From Blepharisma japonicum (taxonomy: Eukaryota; Ciliophora; Heterotrichea; Heterotrichida; Blepharismidae), in the NCBI GenBank assembly GCA_949751835.1, contig CATKHK010000026.1:248001-312000 (forward strand): a stretch of 64,000 nt of DNA, written 5' to 3'. The notes beneath the pieces were generated by a model, which worked only from the letters and a program-made list of their open reading frames with translations, was not told where the DNA came from and ran no database searches. This document shows, piece after piece, positions 12,656 to 22,222 of the stretch. The number at the start of each line of letters is the position of its first letter. Position 1 is the first letter of the stretch. A program made the position numbers and the translations under genes.

Positions 12656-13848
12656 TATATTATTAATTTTATAATGCATTAATTCATAGCTGAACTAAAA
12701 CAGAATAAAAGATTTAAATAGTAAATAAAGTTTCGAAAAGTAAAATATTCTTATAAGATCAGTAATGATTCCATTTTTAGTAATACAAAATAAACCATGC
12801 CATTTTTATACAAAATGCATCGAATTTTAAGTTTTGATAATACAAGATTTTAAGACTATAAAATAAATTTTCATTCTTAATTTTCAGCAATGATCACTTA
12901 ACGTATTTTTTTGAACGCTATAAATAATTAATCTTCTTTACTTAGAAAAATTAATAAACGATTGAATTAATAATCCGCGATTGGCCCATTGTTTTAACTA
13001 ACTATGGTATTTATCCAATTATTTTGGATTGAAAAGTTTAGCTTGGGAAATCATTTTTTATGATGATTTTAAGATAGAAAATCAAAATTTTTATGAAATT
13101 TTCTCGATACAAAATTGACTTTAGGATGTATCAGCTTTTAATTTTATTTTCATCTAGTAGTGTTAAACTTCAAGTTGTTTATTTCATATATTCCATATAA
13201 GCTGAAATCTTATATGATTTTATTTTAAAACATAAATATGAGGAATCTTCGATAATCATCAGCGCGAGTCACCTTATTTTCTTTTTAAATCTATATTTAA
13301 GTAGCAATTCATGCTGATTTCTTCATGGTATAGAGTCTAATATTTTCTTTTTAATATTTCATAAAATAACGGATAAGCTTAATTAACTATTTAATTTTAT
13401 TTCTAAAACTAAGTATAATGATTTTCAATCTACTTTGTCCTCTCACTGAAAGGGAAATTATCTCTTATTTACATTTCAATTATTTATTCATAGATTTATC
13501 ATAAAGCACAAAGAAGCAATTTTCCGTTAAATATTTTACTACTAATTTGCTTTCTTCAGACACTGATTAAGTTAGTCAATGAATTTGGCCTAAAATTATA
13601 TGAAATTAAGTTTTACAGTTATTTAATATATAAGTGCAGCTACAATAATGATCAAATAACACTAAAGGCTGACATTTATATTTAATTGAAAACTATTTAA
13701 TAATAATTCATAAATATAGCAAATAATCATATTTCTGTAGGAATTTTTAGTTTCAATGAAAAATTATTTAATTAGCATAATATAAATTAAATTTTCTTAG
13801 TATCATTTGATATAAAAAATGAATTAGCAATATCAATTTATGCACAAA
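12656..13848. other. A+T-rich intergenic DNA
   Basis: About 1.2 kb without a supported gene. At 12972-12989 there is a string resembling the start of an MGC gene with a few altered bases, but no family blocks follow it. Confidence 0.5.
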
Positions 13849-14346
13849 TTATCTTAAGAATAAATTCAATCTCTCTTCGCCAATCTCTCTAAGCTGCTTT
13901 TGAAAGCCTAAATTAGGGAATATGCATTTTCTTTTCTGAAGAACCATGTTGCTAGCTTGTGCAAAGTTAATTAAATATTTTCCCATAAGATAAGCAATCA
14001 CGATGCTTGCGCTCCTTGAAACTCCTGCTTGGCAGTGGACAAGAACTTTTTCACCTTCTAATAGGTGCTGATGAATAAAACGAAGAGCTCCAGGGAGATG
14101 CTTTGAAATATCTTCCATAGGTGAATCTTCAATAGCTATAAAATGATATGTAATTCCATCAAATTGTCGTGAATCACTAGAGCAGTCAAGGGCTTGAACA
14201 ATATATTTAATACTGTGTTCTCTAAGAAATTGCTCATTCTCACCCGCCATTAGACTTCCTAGATAGAGATTTGGTTCTATCTCATGTATTGGAGTTTCAA
14301 CATGTCTCATGAACTCTTCAAATTCGAAATCATCCATCTCCATCAT
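13849..14346 (-). CDS. Dual-specificity protein phosphatase, copy 2
   Basis: This 165-residue single-domain DUSP has the active-site signature HCQAGVSRSAS with catalytic Cys and Arg. Its N terminus has the fold motif IEPNLYLG and an Asp-containing EDSPMED loop in the general-acid position. It aligns end to end with copy 1 at 41-535, from IHEIE to the C-terminal region, including IKYIVQALD and LMGKYLI. It lies inside the MGC array, between members 8 and 9, on the same strand. The start is one of two adjacent ATGs at 14341-14346. Confidence 0.92.
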   Translation of the reverse strand: MMEMDDFEFEEFMRHVETPIHEIEPNLYLGSLMAGENEQFLREHSIKYIVQALDCSSDSRQFDGITYHFIAIEDSPMEDISKHLPGALRFIHQHLLEGEKVLVHCQAGVSRSASIVIAYLMGKYLINFAQASNMVLQKRKCIFPNLGFQKQLREIGEERLNLFLR

Positions 14347-15109
14347 ATGATATTAATATTAAGATATTTAAACTATGCTGCTCAATTCGGACAATTCAAT
14401 TATTTTTCTTGATTTTATATAAATTTTATTCATCTTATTCTTAATTAATTTTAGTAATTTTGCAAAAAATGTTTTAGAACAAAAGGCCAGATATGAATAA
14501 TTTATAATTTTAAGCCTATTTGATTAATAAATCATATTGCTTCTATTTGATGAATTAATTGGCATATTTCAAAACTTCATTTTGGCTAAGTAAAGGAGGT
14601 AATTTTCGAAACCTTGATTTCAATAGAATTTAAATAGGATTCCCTTGATTTCAAATCTACTTAAATTTTAATATATTTATTTATGTCGATGCTGATATTA
14701 TCTTAATAATTCTAATAATTTTTTAGTCAGTGATGACGCTCAAATGCCATATTTAAGTGTCAAGTAATATAAGGTTTGAAATAAAAAACTTTAAGTATAA
14801 TTAATTTTATAGCTATTTTAAGGTTTTCACACAATTTTCTCAATCAAAATTGCAAATTATTAGTGGTTCTTCTGCTCTTTTTAAATTATTCCAAAATTTA
14901 TTGAAATCAACAAAAATTTAAATAATTTTCTCAATGGTCCCAAGATATTAATGAAAATATTTAGAAACTGAAGGTTTTTCACAATCAGCTAGTTAAATAA
15001 TTTATAAAAATTAAACCCTTATAGTAAAAACTCAAAGTTTTATTAACATAAAACCGTCTTTTAGTTAAATACTTATAAATTACTTGACACTTCTTCATCA
15101 CATTCTTCT
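14347..15109. other. A+T-rich intergenic DNA
   Basis: No gene or clear signal is seen. Confidence 0.55.
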
Positions 15110-15334
15110 TTATTCAACAGAAAAAGATTGATTAGGTGTAGCTTTAAAGCTTACAACAATTTTGTAATGAACTCCTTGGACCTTATAGTTTAAAGATCGC
15201 AAGCTGGTAAAATTTTCTCTGGTTTCTCTATAAGGGGACCCAAGATGTGTAGTGTTGCTTTTAAAACAAGTTTCTGACTCCTCCTCATTCAAATTCTTTG
15301 ATTTGGTTTTTTTTGACGATATTGAACAGCCCAT
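15110..15334 (-). CDS. Small MGC-family protein 9
   Basis: This 74-residue protein is the only copy starting MGCS rather than MGCG (MGCSISSKKTKSK). It has EEESETCFK (E-T-C-F in the T-S-L position), the core LNYKVQGVHYKIVV, and the tail TPNQSFSVE. It lies at the right edge of the array, beyond DUSP copy 2. Acylation is still expected from Gly2-Cys3-Ser. Function unknown. Confidence 0.83.
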   Translation of the reverse strand: MGCSISSKKTKSKNLNEEESETCFKSNTTHLGSPYRETRENFTSLRSLNYKVQGVHYKIVVSFKATPNQSFSVE

Positions 15335-16017
15335 TTCTTTTTTGTAAAGTATATATTATGTCAATAAAATGACACAAAACTCAGCTGTTTCGTGGTATTA
15401 ATATGGTAATTGAAAACCCAGCTTCTTTTGTGCTTTTAGTTTTATATCTTGATGAGAAATAGCTTTAAAACCCACTATATTTATTGCTGATGTATAAAAA
15501 ACGTTCCTCTCTCAGAAAGATCAATTTTCACTATAATTTCTGGTTTACAAAGATGAGTAAGAATTAATAAAAAACAATAAGTAAATAATTAATTTATATA
15601 TAATTTCAAAATTAAGCTATGGAACTATCATGGATAATTTATTAAGTTTTATCAAATATTGCTTTTTTTTAAAACTTTTCATTTTTTGTTCGAGTCAGTA
15701 AAAGACAGACTATTAATATAAATAATTCAACAATTAATATTGTATATATATCTTAGGCTTTAATTTCTATGTCTTTTTATTAAAGCAGAAAAAATATTTC
15801 TGCTTTATTTAAACTTTTCTTCACTAATCTCTTTTCAAAATCTCCCATCGAATTGCCTCCTTGAAAAATGAGCTTATAAATTGATTTTAAGCCTTTGAGA
15901 TTCGATTAGTTTTAATAGGTAAATACCTACTCAAGCTTAAAAATGCTAAATAGCATGCTATGTCTGCAAACAATCAAGCTGGCTGGCTAGTCATGCTCCT
16001 ATTAATGCTTTATATAA
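15335..16017. other. A+T-rich intergenic DNA, edge of the gene-poor domain
   Basis: No gene is supported. Base composition becomes more balanced towards the right, where dense genes begin. Confidence 0.55.
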
Positions 16018-16425
16018 ATGGTGAAAGGAACACTCAAACTCAAAGAAATCGACCAAACCATTGAAAAATTGGAAGGAGGAAAAAAGAAAGGAAACCAAAG
16101 AAAAATAAAAACACTAAAAAGTAACTTATAGCTAGAAAAAGCAATTGATAAAGCATTGAAGAAAGAAAAGAAATCAAAAAAGAAAGGAGGATCTTTCTCA
16201 AAATTATCAAGCTTAGGAGATGCTCTAATGGAAATTGAAACAAAGCATCAAGAAGATTCACATCAAAATCATTTATCAAAAAAAGAATCACAGATAATCC
16301 AGTAAAATATATTTAGAAATCGAGACACACAAAGAGTCCAAGCTATTCTGGCTCATCCATTATTTATAGCGAACCCTCTTCAGGCAATCCAGCAACATTT
16401 GCAAAGCCAATTTAATAAACATTAA
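16018..16425 (+). CDS. SLX9-like ribosome biogenesis protein, two 15-nt introns
   Basis: Splicing out introns at 16121-16135 and 16302-16316 gives a 125-residue, very basic protein. It has Lys-rich stretches, a short SFSKLSSLGDALMEIE segment, and a C terminus reading QRVQAILAHPLFIANPLQAI. That tail resembles the conserved end of SLX9/FAM207 proteins (F/V-L-x-H-P-x-F-x-x-N-P-x-x-x-I), nucleolar factors of 40S subunit maturation. Without splicing, each exon runs into TAG or TAA. Both introns are exactly 15 nt, GT...AG. The family assignment comes from memory of the C-terminal pattern and is moderate; the gene model is strong. Confidence 0.75.
16121..16135 (+). other. 15-nt intron
   Basis: The sequence is gtaacttatagctag. 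It contains an in-frame TAG if not removed, and splicing keeps the Lys-rich frame open. Confidence 0.85.
16302..16316 (+). other. 15-nt intron
   Basis: The sequence is gtaaaatatatttag. Removal joins ATCCA to AAATC and opens the conserved C-terminal tail; retention gives a stop at once. Confidence 0.85.
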
Positions 16426-16532
16426 CAATGATCTATCTTTTTTGAAGAAAAATTTTGATAAATTTTAAAAGTAATTATTTAGAGTAAAGTATATTCACTT
16501 GAAATAAATCCTTATGGATAAATTAAATAAAA

Positions 16533-17381
16533 TTACTGAATTATACATTCCAAACATGACTTTTTGTGTGTCTCCCTCTGTGAATTTTCTAATTTTTTTT
16601 GGAGATTTTCTTTTTGATTTCTCAGCATTTCCAAATTAATATAGTTTTCTTCGATTTCTTTTCGTTTTTGCGTCGACTTCTTTATTGATCCTTCTAATTT
16701 CCTTGTTTCTTTAGATAAGAGGATTTTATCTTTTATTACATTTCCAAGCTTGTCATCTAGCTTCCTTATCCAGTTCACTCTATTTTCAATGACTGTGCTT
16801 TTTCTCCTTCTAAATCTGTTTTCAATTTCAATAACTCCTAATTCTTTCTCAATTTTTGCGTTTTCTTTTAATTTTTCTTCAACTGCTTCTCTTAACTTTG
16901 TTCGGTTGTCATATTGATTTTTGATATTTTGTATTTCTTTTTCTATTAACTGATATTTTCCTTTTAAAACCTCAGCCATCGTCACGTCTCTTTTTTTCTC
17001 TTCTATAACGTTAGTTATGTAATATTGAAGCTCTTCAATTACCTGCTTTGATCTTGAAACTTCATACTCAACTGAAACAGTGCTTAGTCTATGTACATAT
17101 AATTTAAAGCAGTCATCACAAATTCTTTTAGCAATATTAAATATGGGATGATAAGTCTTTTGTTTGGAGCATTTCGAGCAAACCCCTCGCCAACAAAATT
17201 TGCATCGATACTTTCGCTTTGTTATACCAAATTCAGATTTGCATATTATGCAAGCTGTGTCTTGAAGATATAAATCTTGATCTGCATTAGGATCAACTCC
17301 TATCAGTAGCGGATTAATATTTTGCGCATGAGCTAATGAATTTGGAGGATTCGCAGATCCAAAGGATATCGATTCCACCAT
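16533..17381 (-). CDS. FYVE-type zinc finger coiled-coil protein
   Basis: The protein has an N-terminal eight-cysteine finger: C-x2-C, C-x2-C-x4-C-x2-C and a final C-x2-C, with YRCKFCWRGVCSKCS at its centre. A long charged coiled coil fills the rest (KEIQNIKNQYDN, KLEGSIKKSTQKRKEIEE and similar). FYVE fingers of this spacing usually bind phosphatidylinositol 3-phosphate on endosomes. The canonical basic R-R/K-H-H-C-R patch is only partly kept here (KRKYRCKFC), so lipid binding is an inference. I start it at MVESISFG; an ATG at 17490-17492 would add 37 residues that look non-conserved. Confidence 0.8.
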   Translation of the reverse strand: MVESISFGSANPPNSLAHAQNINPLLIGVDPNADQDLYLQDTACIICKSEFGITKRKYRCKFCWRGVCSKCSKQKTYHPIFNIAKRICDDCFKLYVHRLSTVSVEYEVSRSKQVIEELQYYITNVIEEKKRDVTMAEVLKGKYQLIEKEIQNIKNQYDNRTKLREAVEEKLKENAKIEKELGVIEIENRFRRRKSTVIENRVNWIRKLDDKLGNVIKDKILLSKETRKLEGSIKKSTQKRKEIEENYINLEMLRNQKENLQKKLENSQRETHKKSCLECIIQ

Positions 17382-17922
17382 TTTAAAATGGTTTGATTTG
17401 TGGGGAAAATAATTGCATTTTAATTTGGAATTCATTAGTTCTAAGAAATGGGGATTTATCCAAATGATATATATTTTGCAGAACTCTATCATCCTTTAAT
17501 ATAGGTATTAATATTCAGTGCTAAATTCAAATTAAAATGCTAAAATTTGCTTACTGTTCCTTTCTGACATGAGTAAATATAAATTTCATGTATGGTAATT
17601 GATTATTTAATTACTCAAATTTTGGTTGATCACTCTTTTTGAAGTTCGTTTTATAATGAAATTATTTCTTTTAAAAGGCTTTAGTATTTTTTAGTAGATA
17701 AGACTTCCATTTCTCTTTAAGCCATATTAGTAGTTTTAGCTTAAACAAAGACGAATAATTATCTATATTAATATTATGTTTTTTCGATTAAAAATCTATC
17801 ATGAAAATAACAAGAAATTTCCTGAACTATGGACTGATTATATATATGATTTTGCATATTCTAAGTATAATAAAATATATATAAATGGCATTATATAAAT
17901 TGTAATTTGATTAAACCGTTAG
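17382..17922. other. Intergenic DNA between divergent genes
   Basis: This A+T-rich stretch separates two divergently transcribed genes and presumably holds both promoters. No defined motif is recognised. Confidence 0.5.
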
Positions 17923-18777
17923 ATGCTTTCTCAAAATTTCGAGCCCTTCAATTTATCAAGTGATTCGTCTATTAATTTCCCTTCAGAATTCAAGGAGTCT
18001 CTAATAAGACTTGACGATATTTTTGATGCTGAGCCCCAAAATCAAGTTGCAGAAAAGGCTGTATTCCAATTAATGAAAAAAAGTAGCAAATTCAATGAAA
18101 TTTCAAAAGATGAGCTGTTATCTTCAAAAAGTATTCCAAATGAATTTTTCCCTCCTCAACAGAATATTGATTTCGATAATAAGCAAGAAATGCATACAAT
18201 AAATGCTAATAAGGGAAATCAGAGATATCGAAATATATTATCAAAACTAAATCAACGAAGGAGCGAAGAACATAAGATGCAAGTCAACCAAATCCCTACA
18301 AATATTCAAGAAATTCATAGTCAAGCTGATAATGATCCTCAAACCTCCAGAAATATCAGATTATCAACAGTTTATACCAACCCTAGTATAGACTCTTTTA
18401 AAGTTTTTTCTAATTTTTCTAACGAGACAGAGCCTATTTCTCCTGTGTATGCGTTTGATTTAGATAGAATTCAGTCAACTAATGGAAACCAAGAAACAAA
18501 TACAAATTTATATGTAGACCATCAAGACACAGAACCTAATATTCCTGTCTTTAAATTTGAGAAATTTATTCAAAAATTTCATCAGCCTGTAACTATATAT
18601 TGCGATAAATGCTGTCAAAATACCCAGGTTCAAATTTCATTTAGGTTAAAATCATTAGGATTTTGGAAAACTCTTGGATTTGTCTTCCAAGCATTTCGCT
18701 GCTGTAGTGGGCATTCACTGAAGCAGTATCAAGAAGTTGTTTATAGGTGTATTAAATGCAAAAGTGTCATATCATAG
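17923..18777 (+). CDS. LITAF-like zinc domain protein
   Basis: This 284-residue protein has a Ser/Asn/Gln-rich, probably disordered N-terminal two thirds. The C-terminal domain has two Cys pairs, YCDKC and YRCIKC, flanking a hydrophobic stretch (KSLGFWKTLGFVFQAF) and a Cys-Cys-x-x-x-His element. That layout matches the LITAF/SIMPLE domain, a zinc-binding membrane-inserted domain found on late endosomes and lysosomes. The terminal EVVYRCIKCKSVIS is close to the usual LITAF ending. The start is the first ATG of the frame. Endosomal location is inferred from the family. Confidence 0.75.
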   Translation: MLSQNFEPFNLSSDSSINFPSEFKESLIRLDDIFDAEPQNQVAEKAVFQLMKKSSKFNEISKDELLSSKSIPNEFFPPQQNIDFDNKQEMHTINANKGNQRYRNILSKLNQRRSEEHKMQVNQIPTNIQEIHSQADNDPQTSRNIRLSTVYTNPSIDSFKVFSNFSNETEPISPVYAFDLDRIQSTNGNQETNTNLYVDHQDTEPNIPVFKFEKFIQKFHQPVTIYCDKCCQNTQVQISFRLKSLGFWKTLGFVFQAFRCCSGHSLKQYQEVVYRCIKCKSVIS

Positions 18778-18939
18778 GATAATTTAGTTTGATAATTGTA
18801 GGTATTTCATTGATTAAAAAAATTTTAGTATTATTTCAGAACATTAATTTTTAGTATATGCAGATTTTAAAACAATTATGATGACTATTTGCATGAGATT
18901 TAAAAGATTTATTGAAATACTTAATTTTTATTTATAAAA

Positions 18940-19371
18940 ATGGATCCAAGAAGTAATGCAGATTACCAAAAGAAGCTTATACAGTATTTTGACACAGATT
19001 ATTCTAAAGATTTGATACAAAAACAAGGAAGCGAAGACTTGGATAATTTATATGAACAATTAAAATATAAAAGGCCATGGAAAACATTTGCTTTAGTTTT
19101 TGGGATAGCATTTCCAATAATATATATTGAGAAAAATATTCTGAAAATCCCAAGAGAGAAAAGTTGAATAAGGCGAAACGGAAATAGATATATGCAGGCC
19201 TCTCTGGCATTAATGATGGTAGGGTGAGTCTACGAGACTATTATCCCTTTCCAAAAATGCTCCCTTGATATGGCACTTAAGTATGAGCACCAACTACTAA
19301 AACTTCACCCAGATTTAAATGATTACTATAGGAGAAGTAATTTTGAATCCTCTTTAAGCAGAGAAAACTAG
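18940..19371 (+). CDS. Unknown protein with two predicted membrane helices
   Basis: This 143-residue protein reads through two TGA codons as Trp (KSWIRR and VGWVYE). There are two hydrophobic segments, around residues 51-67 (FALVFGIAFPIIYI) and 88-100 (ASLALMMVGW), joined by a short basic loop, with charged ends. The size and shape resemble small mitochondrial inner-membrane subunits of ciliates, but I recognise no specific family. It lies 57 bp upstream of the RPS11 start on the same strand. Confidence 0.75.
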
Positions 19372-19428
19372 ATAACACATAATTTTAATTAAAATATTGT
19401 AAAGTTGAGAATGTGGATATAATCTTAA

Positions 19429-19908
19429 ATGGCGGATGTACAAACCGAGAAAGCTTTTATGAGGCAGGACGGAGTCTCATTAAAAAGCAAGAAATTCTTC
19501 GCTAAAAAAACAACCAAAGGAGTTAGGTATTGGAAGAATGTGGGTCTTGGTTTCAAAACTCCAAAAGAAGCCATTGAAGGCAAATACGTAGATAAAAAAT
19601 GCCCATTCACAGGTGATGTTTCTATCCGTGGAAGAATCCTGAAAGGTATGGTCATTTCCACCAAAATGAAGCACACAATTATTATCAGAAGAAACTATCT
19701 TCACTATATCCCTAAATATAAAAGATTTGAAAAGAGACACAAAAACATTTCAGCCCATTGCTCCCCAGCTTTTCAACAAGTAAAAGAAGGAGACATCGTG
19801 ACAATTGGCCAATGCAGACCTCTGTCTAAAACTGTTAGGTTCAACGTTCTCAAAGTCCAGCCTAATCAAATCTTTGGGTCAGCAAGAAAACAGTTCGTTT
19901 TATTCTAA
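19429..19908 (+). CDS. RPS11: 40S ribosomal protein S11 (uS17)
   Basis: This 159-residue protein has the conserved core [17 protein letters not shown], then [20 protein letters not shown] and [20 protein letters not shown]. These are diagnostic of eukaryotic uS17, which binds 18S rRNA in the small subunit. The length matches the family, with a short N-terminal extension. It ends 31 bp from the convergent MSH5 stop, showing how compact this part of the genome is. No intron. Confidence 0.97.
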   Translation: MADVQTEKAFMRQDGVSLKSKKFFAKKTTKGVRYWKNVGLGFKTPKEAIEGKYVDKKCPFTGDVSIRGRILKGMVISTKMKHTIIIRRNYLHYIPKYKRFEKRHKNISAHCSPAFQQVKEGDIVTIGQCRPLSKTVRFNVLKVQPNQIFGSARKQFVLF

Positions 19909-19939
19909 ATAACCAAAGATTATCTAAAAATTGCAAAAA

Positions 19940-22222
19940 TTAATTAGGAGATGTCATTAATTGTTGAGCTTTCCCTAAAAAGTCTTCAGGCGATTCTCCA
20001 TCTTTATAGTGAGATAGCATCCTTAAAACTTGTTTTGATTTTTCTATGCGATCTATCCTTAGTAGAGGCCTTAGCTCTTTTCCATTTCTAAAGCTATCTT
20101 TTACTTCTTCTGCCCTTTTTATAACTTCTTCAGAAATTCCAGCCCATTTAGCACAAAAAATTCCAAAACTCCCCATAGGTTTTCCTCTTATCAATTTATA
20201 AAGAAAAACAGGGTGATCTGAATATGCGATTTCCATTGTGTAAAATTTCATGATTTCTGACTCAGAGATAAGGCTATGAGTGATTAATTCTTGAAAATGC
20301 GTACAAAGCAAGGTTAATGGAGGAGAATTATTTTGTAAATGTGATAGCAAAGATCCCACTAAAGACATACCATCAATGGAATTCGTCCCTTTACCAAATT
20401 CATCAAGAATTAATAAGGAACTCGGAGTTGAGTTGTTTAATGCGATTGTTAGCTGAGCAATTTCTTCTGAAAATGAGCTGGAGGTCCGTGAGTCTGAATA
20501 TGCCATCCTTGAAAAAATCTGGTCAACTTTTCCTATCATTGCGAATTCTGCTGGAACAAAACTGCCTACATGGGCTAAATATACAATTAAGCCTACCATT
20601 TTCATATAGACACTTTTTCCTGAATAATTAGGGCCACAAATTACTGCTATTTTATGGATTGAATCTAGTGCACAGTCGTTAGGTATTGCATTATCTACAC
20701 AAATTTCTACTAATAAATGCCTTCCGTTTACAATTTGTATTCCAGGCTCTTCTTGCAGCTGAGGCCTTGCCAAGTTTAAAGTTTCAGCTGCCAAAACCAA
20801 TGATAAAAGTGCATCTAAATCCCCTAAAAGTCTTGAAGCATAGCATAACTCATTACCCCTTTTCAAAATTTCAGTCTCTAAATCTCTCAAAATAGCGTTT
20901 TCTGTATCATTTATTGATTTTTTTAAATCCCCAAATCTGTCATCTAGTGATCTTGTCTTGTCATTTTTAAAATAAATTGCATCATCAGCTGTAAATTGAT
21001 ACTCAAAACCTATTTTTTCAAATAATGAATGATCACTTTTGTCGGATCCAACAGAACTGGGAGTTAAGCCTATACGGCCTCGATAGGAGATTTCAATATG
21101 ATAGCCAAGCTGTGGGAAATGCATAACACTTAAGGAGGCGAACTCGATGCCGCACTTTTTTAAATTTTGTTTTTCTATATTTGATAGCTGAATTAAAAAG
21201 TTATCAAGATCTATTGAGCTTCGTTTCAGGTAATCTAACTCTGCACTGACACCTGAAAGGATTTGAGGCTTGCCATGATTTTTATTAGAAAAATCTAAAC
21301 AATTCTGAAGATACGTTAAAAGCTCAATAAAAAGATCAATTTGTGTATTTATAAGAGGTAAAAAAATAAGGGGCAACACTTCAAATTTTTTCAATATTTC
21401 AATAATCCTGAGCAATGCAGAAGAAGTTTCAATAATCTTTAGCCAGTCATTTGTAGTAGTTCTAACCCCATAAAATCTTTTAACACAAGCTTCTAAATCA
21501 CTCACATTTTTTAGCTCATGCAATATTTCTTGCAAAATTCCTGGATTTTTCATAAAAAATTCTATTGCTTCTAACCTTGTATTAATTTCAGAAATTTCAC
21601 CCAAAGGTCTTAGTAGCCACTGTCTTAGCTTTTTTCTTCCTTGAGTTGTACAAGTATTATCAAACAGCCCAAAAATTGAAAGCCCTTCTTTTGATCTCCC
21701 AGCGTTATTTATTTTTGATGGATGAGAATCTTCTTGTATGATCTGTAATGCCTTTAAGGTCTGAAAATCGCAATGCAGGCCAGATATTTTTATTTGGTAT
21801 ACTTTTTGGATTGAAAATGCAGAGAAATTTGAAGAGCTGGTGAGATATGATATTAAGGCTCCTATAGAGCTGATCATAGCGTTGCAAGAGAAATTAAGGC
21901 TGGTTGTAGCTTTAAATTCATCACCCTGGAAGCATTGCTGGGTTGTAAGCTGTTTGGCTTTATTATAATCAAAATCTGATTTAGGCATGTATGTTGTGTT
22001 GAAGTTTCCTAGTATTTCTTTTAACTGATCAGGTGCTGTGCTAGATGCTATGATGTATGAAGGCTCTATTTCTATGAAAATTGGAGAAAGAAAAGAAAAA
22101 TCTGTGACTGTTACCCAAATTTCGCTGACTTCAAGATTCCCTGTTGACTCGTCAAATTTTGCAATACCTAGTTTAGGGTATTGAGTAAAAACACAAAGAT
22201 AAATTGAGTTTGTTTCTGACAT
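19940..22222 (-). CDS. MSH5: Meiotic MutS homologue MSH5
   Basis: The protein has about 760 residues. The MutS core includes EGLSIFGLFDNTCTTQG and RKKLRQWLLRPL, typical of MSH5. The ATPase has Walker A GPNYSGKS, then VGSFVPAE, the Walker B region LLILDEFGKGTNSIDG, and a CTHFQEL block. The N-terminal mismatch-binding domain of MSH2/3/6 is missing, as expected for MSH4/5. With MSH4 it stabilises crossover intermediates in meiosis, so in a ciliate it should act in the micronucleus during conjugation. I start it at the ATG at 22220-22222 (MSETNSIYLCVF); the frame extends further up only to a GTG after a stop. Confidence 0.93.
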   Translation of the reverse strand: MSETNSIYLCVFTQYPKLGIAKFDESTGNLEVSEIWVTVTDFSFLSPIFIEIEPSYIIASSTAPDQLKEILGNFNTTYMPKSDFDYNKAKQLTTQQCFQGDEFKATTSLNFSCNAMISSIGALISYLTSSSNFSAFSIQKVYQIKISGLHCDFQTLKALQIIQEDSHPSKINNAGRSKEGLSIFGLFDNTCTTQGRKKLRQWLLRPLGEISEINTRLEAIEFFMKNPGILQEILHELKNVSDLEACVKRFYGVRTTTNDWLKIIETSSALLRIIEILKKFEVLPLIFLPLINTQIDLFIELLTYLQNCLDFSNKNHGKPQILSGVSAELDYLKRSSIDLDNFLIQLSNIEKQNLKKCGIEFASLSVMHFPQLGYHIEISYRGRIGLTPSSVGSDKSDHSLFEKIGFEYQFTADDAIYFKNDKTRSLDDRFGDLKKSINDTENAILRDLETEILKRGNELCYASRLLGDLDALLSLVLAAETLNLARPQLQEEPGIQIVNGRHLLVEICVDNAIPNDCALDSIHKIAVICGPNYSGKSVYMKMVGLIVYLAHVGSFVPAEFAMIGKVDQIFSRMAYSDSRTSSSFSEEIAQLTIALNNSTPSSLLILDEFGKGTNSIDGMSLVGSLLSHLQNNSPPLTLLCTHFQELITHSLISESEIMKFYTMEIAYSDHPVFLYKLIRGKPMGSFGIFCAKWAGISEEVIKRAEEVKDSFRNGKELRPLLRIDRIEKSKQVLRMLSHYKDGESPEDFLGKAQQLMTSPN

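Noticed and set aside
12972-12989. String resembling the start of an MGC gene
   Set aside because: A MG start with altered codons can be read, but a stop follows soon and none of the family blocks appears downstream.
16040-16291. 83-residue hydrophobic minus-strand frame
   Set aside because: It is the antisense shadow of the Lys-rich SLX9-like exons.
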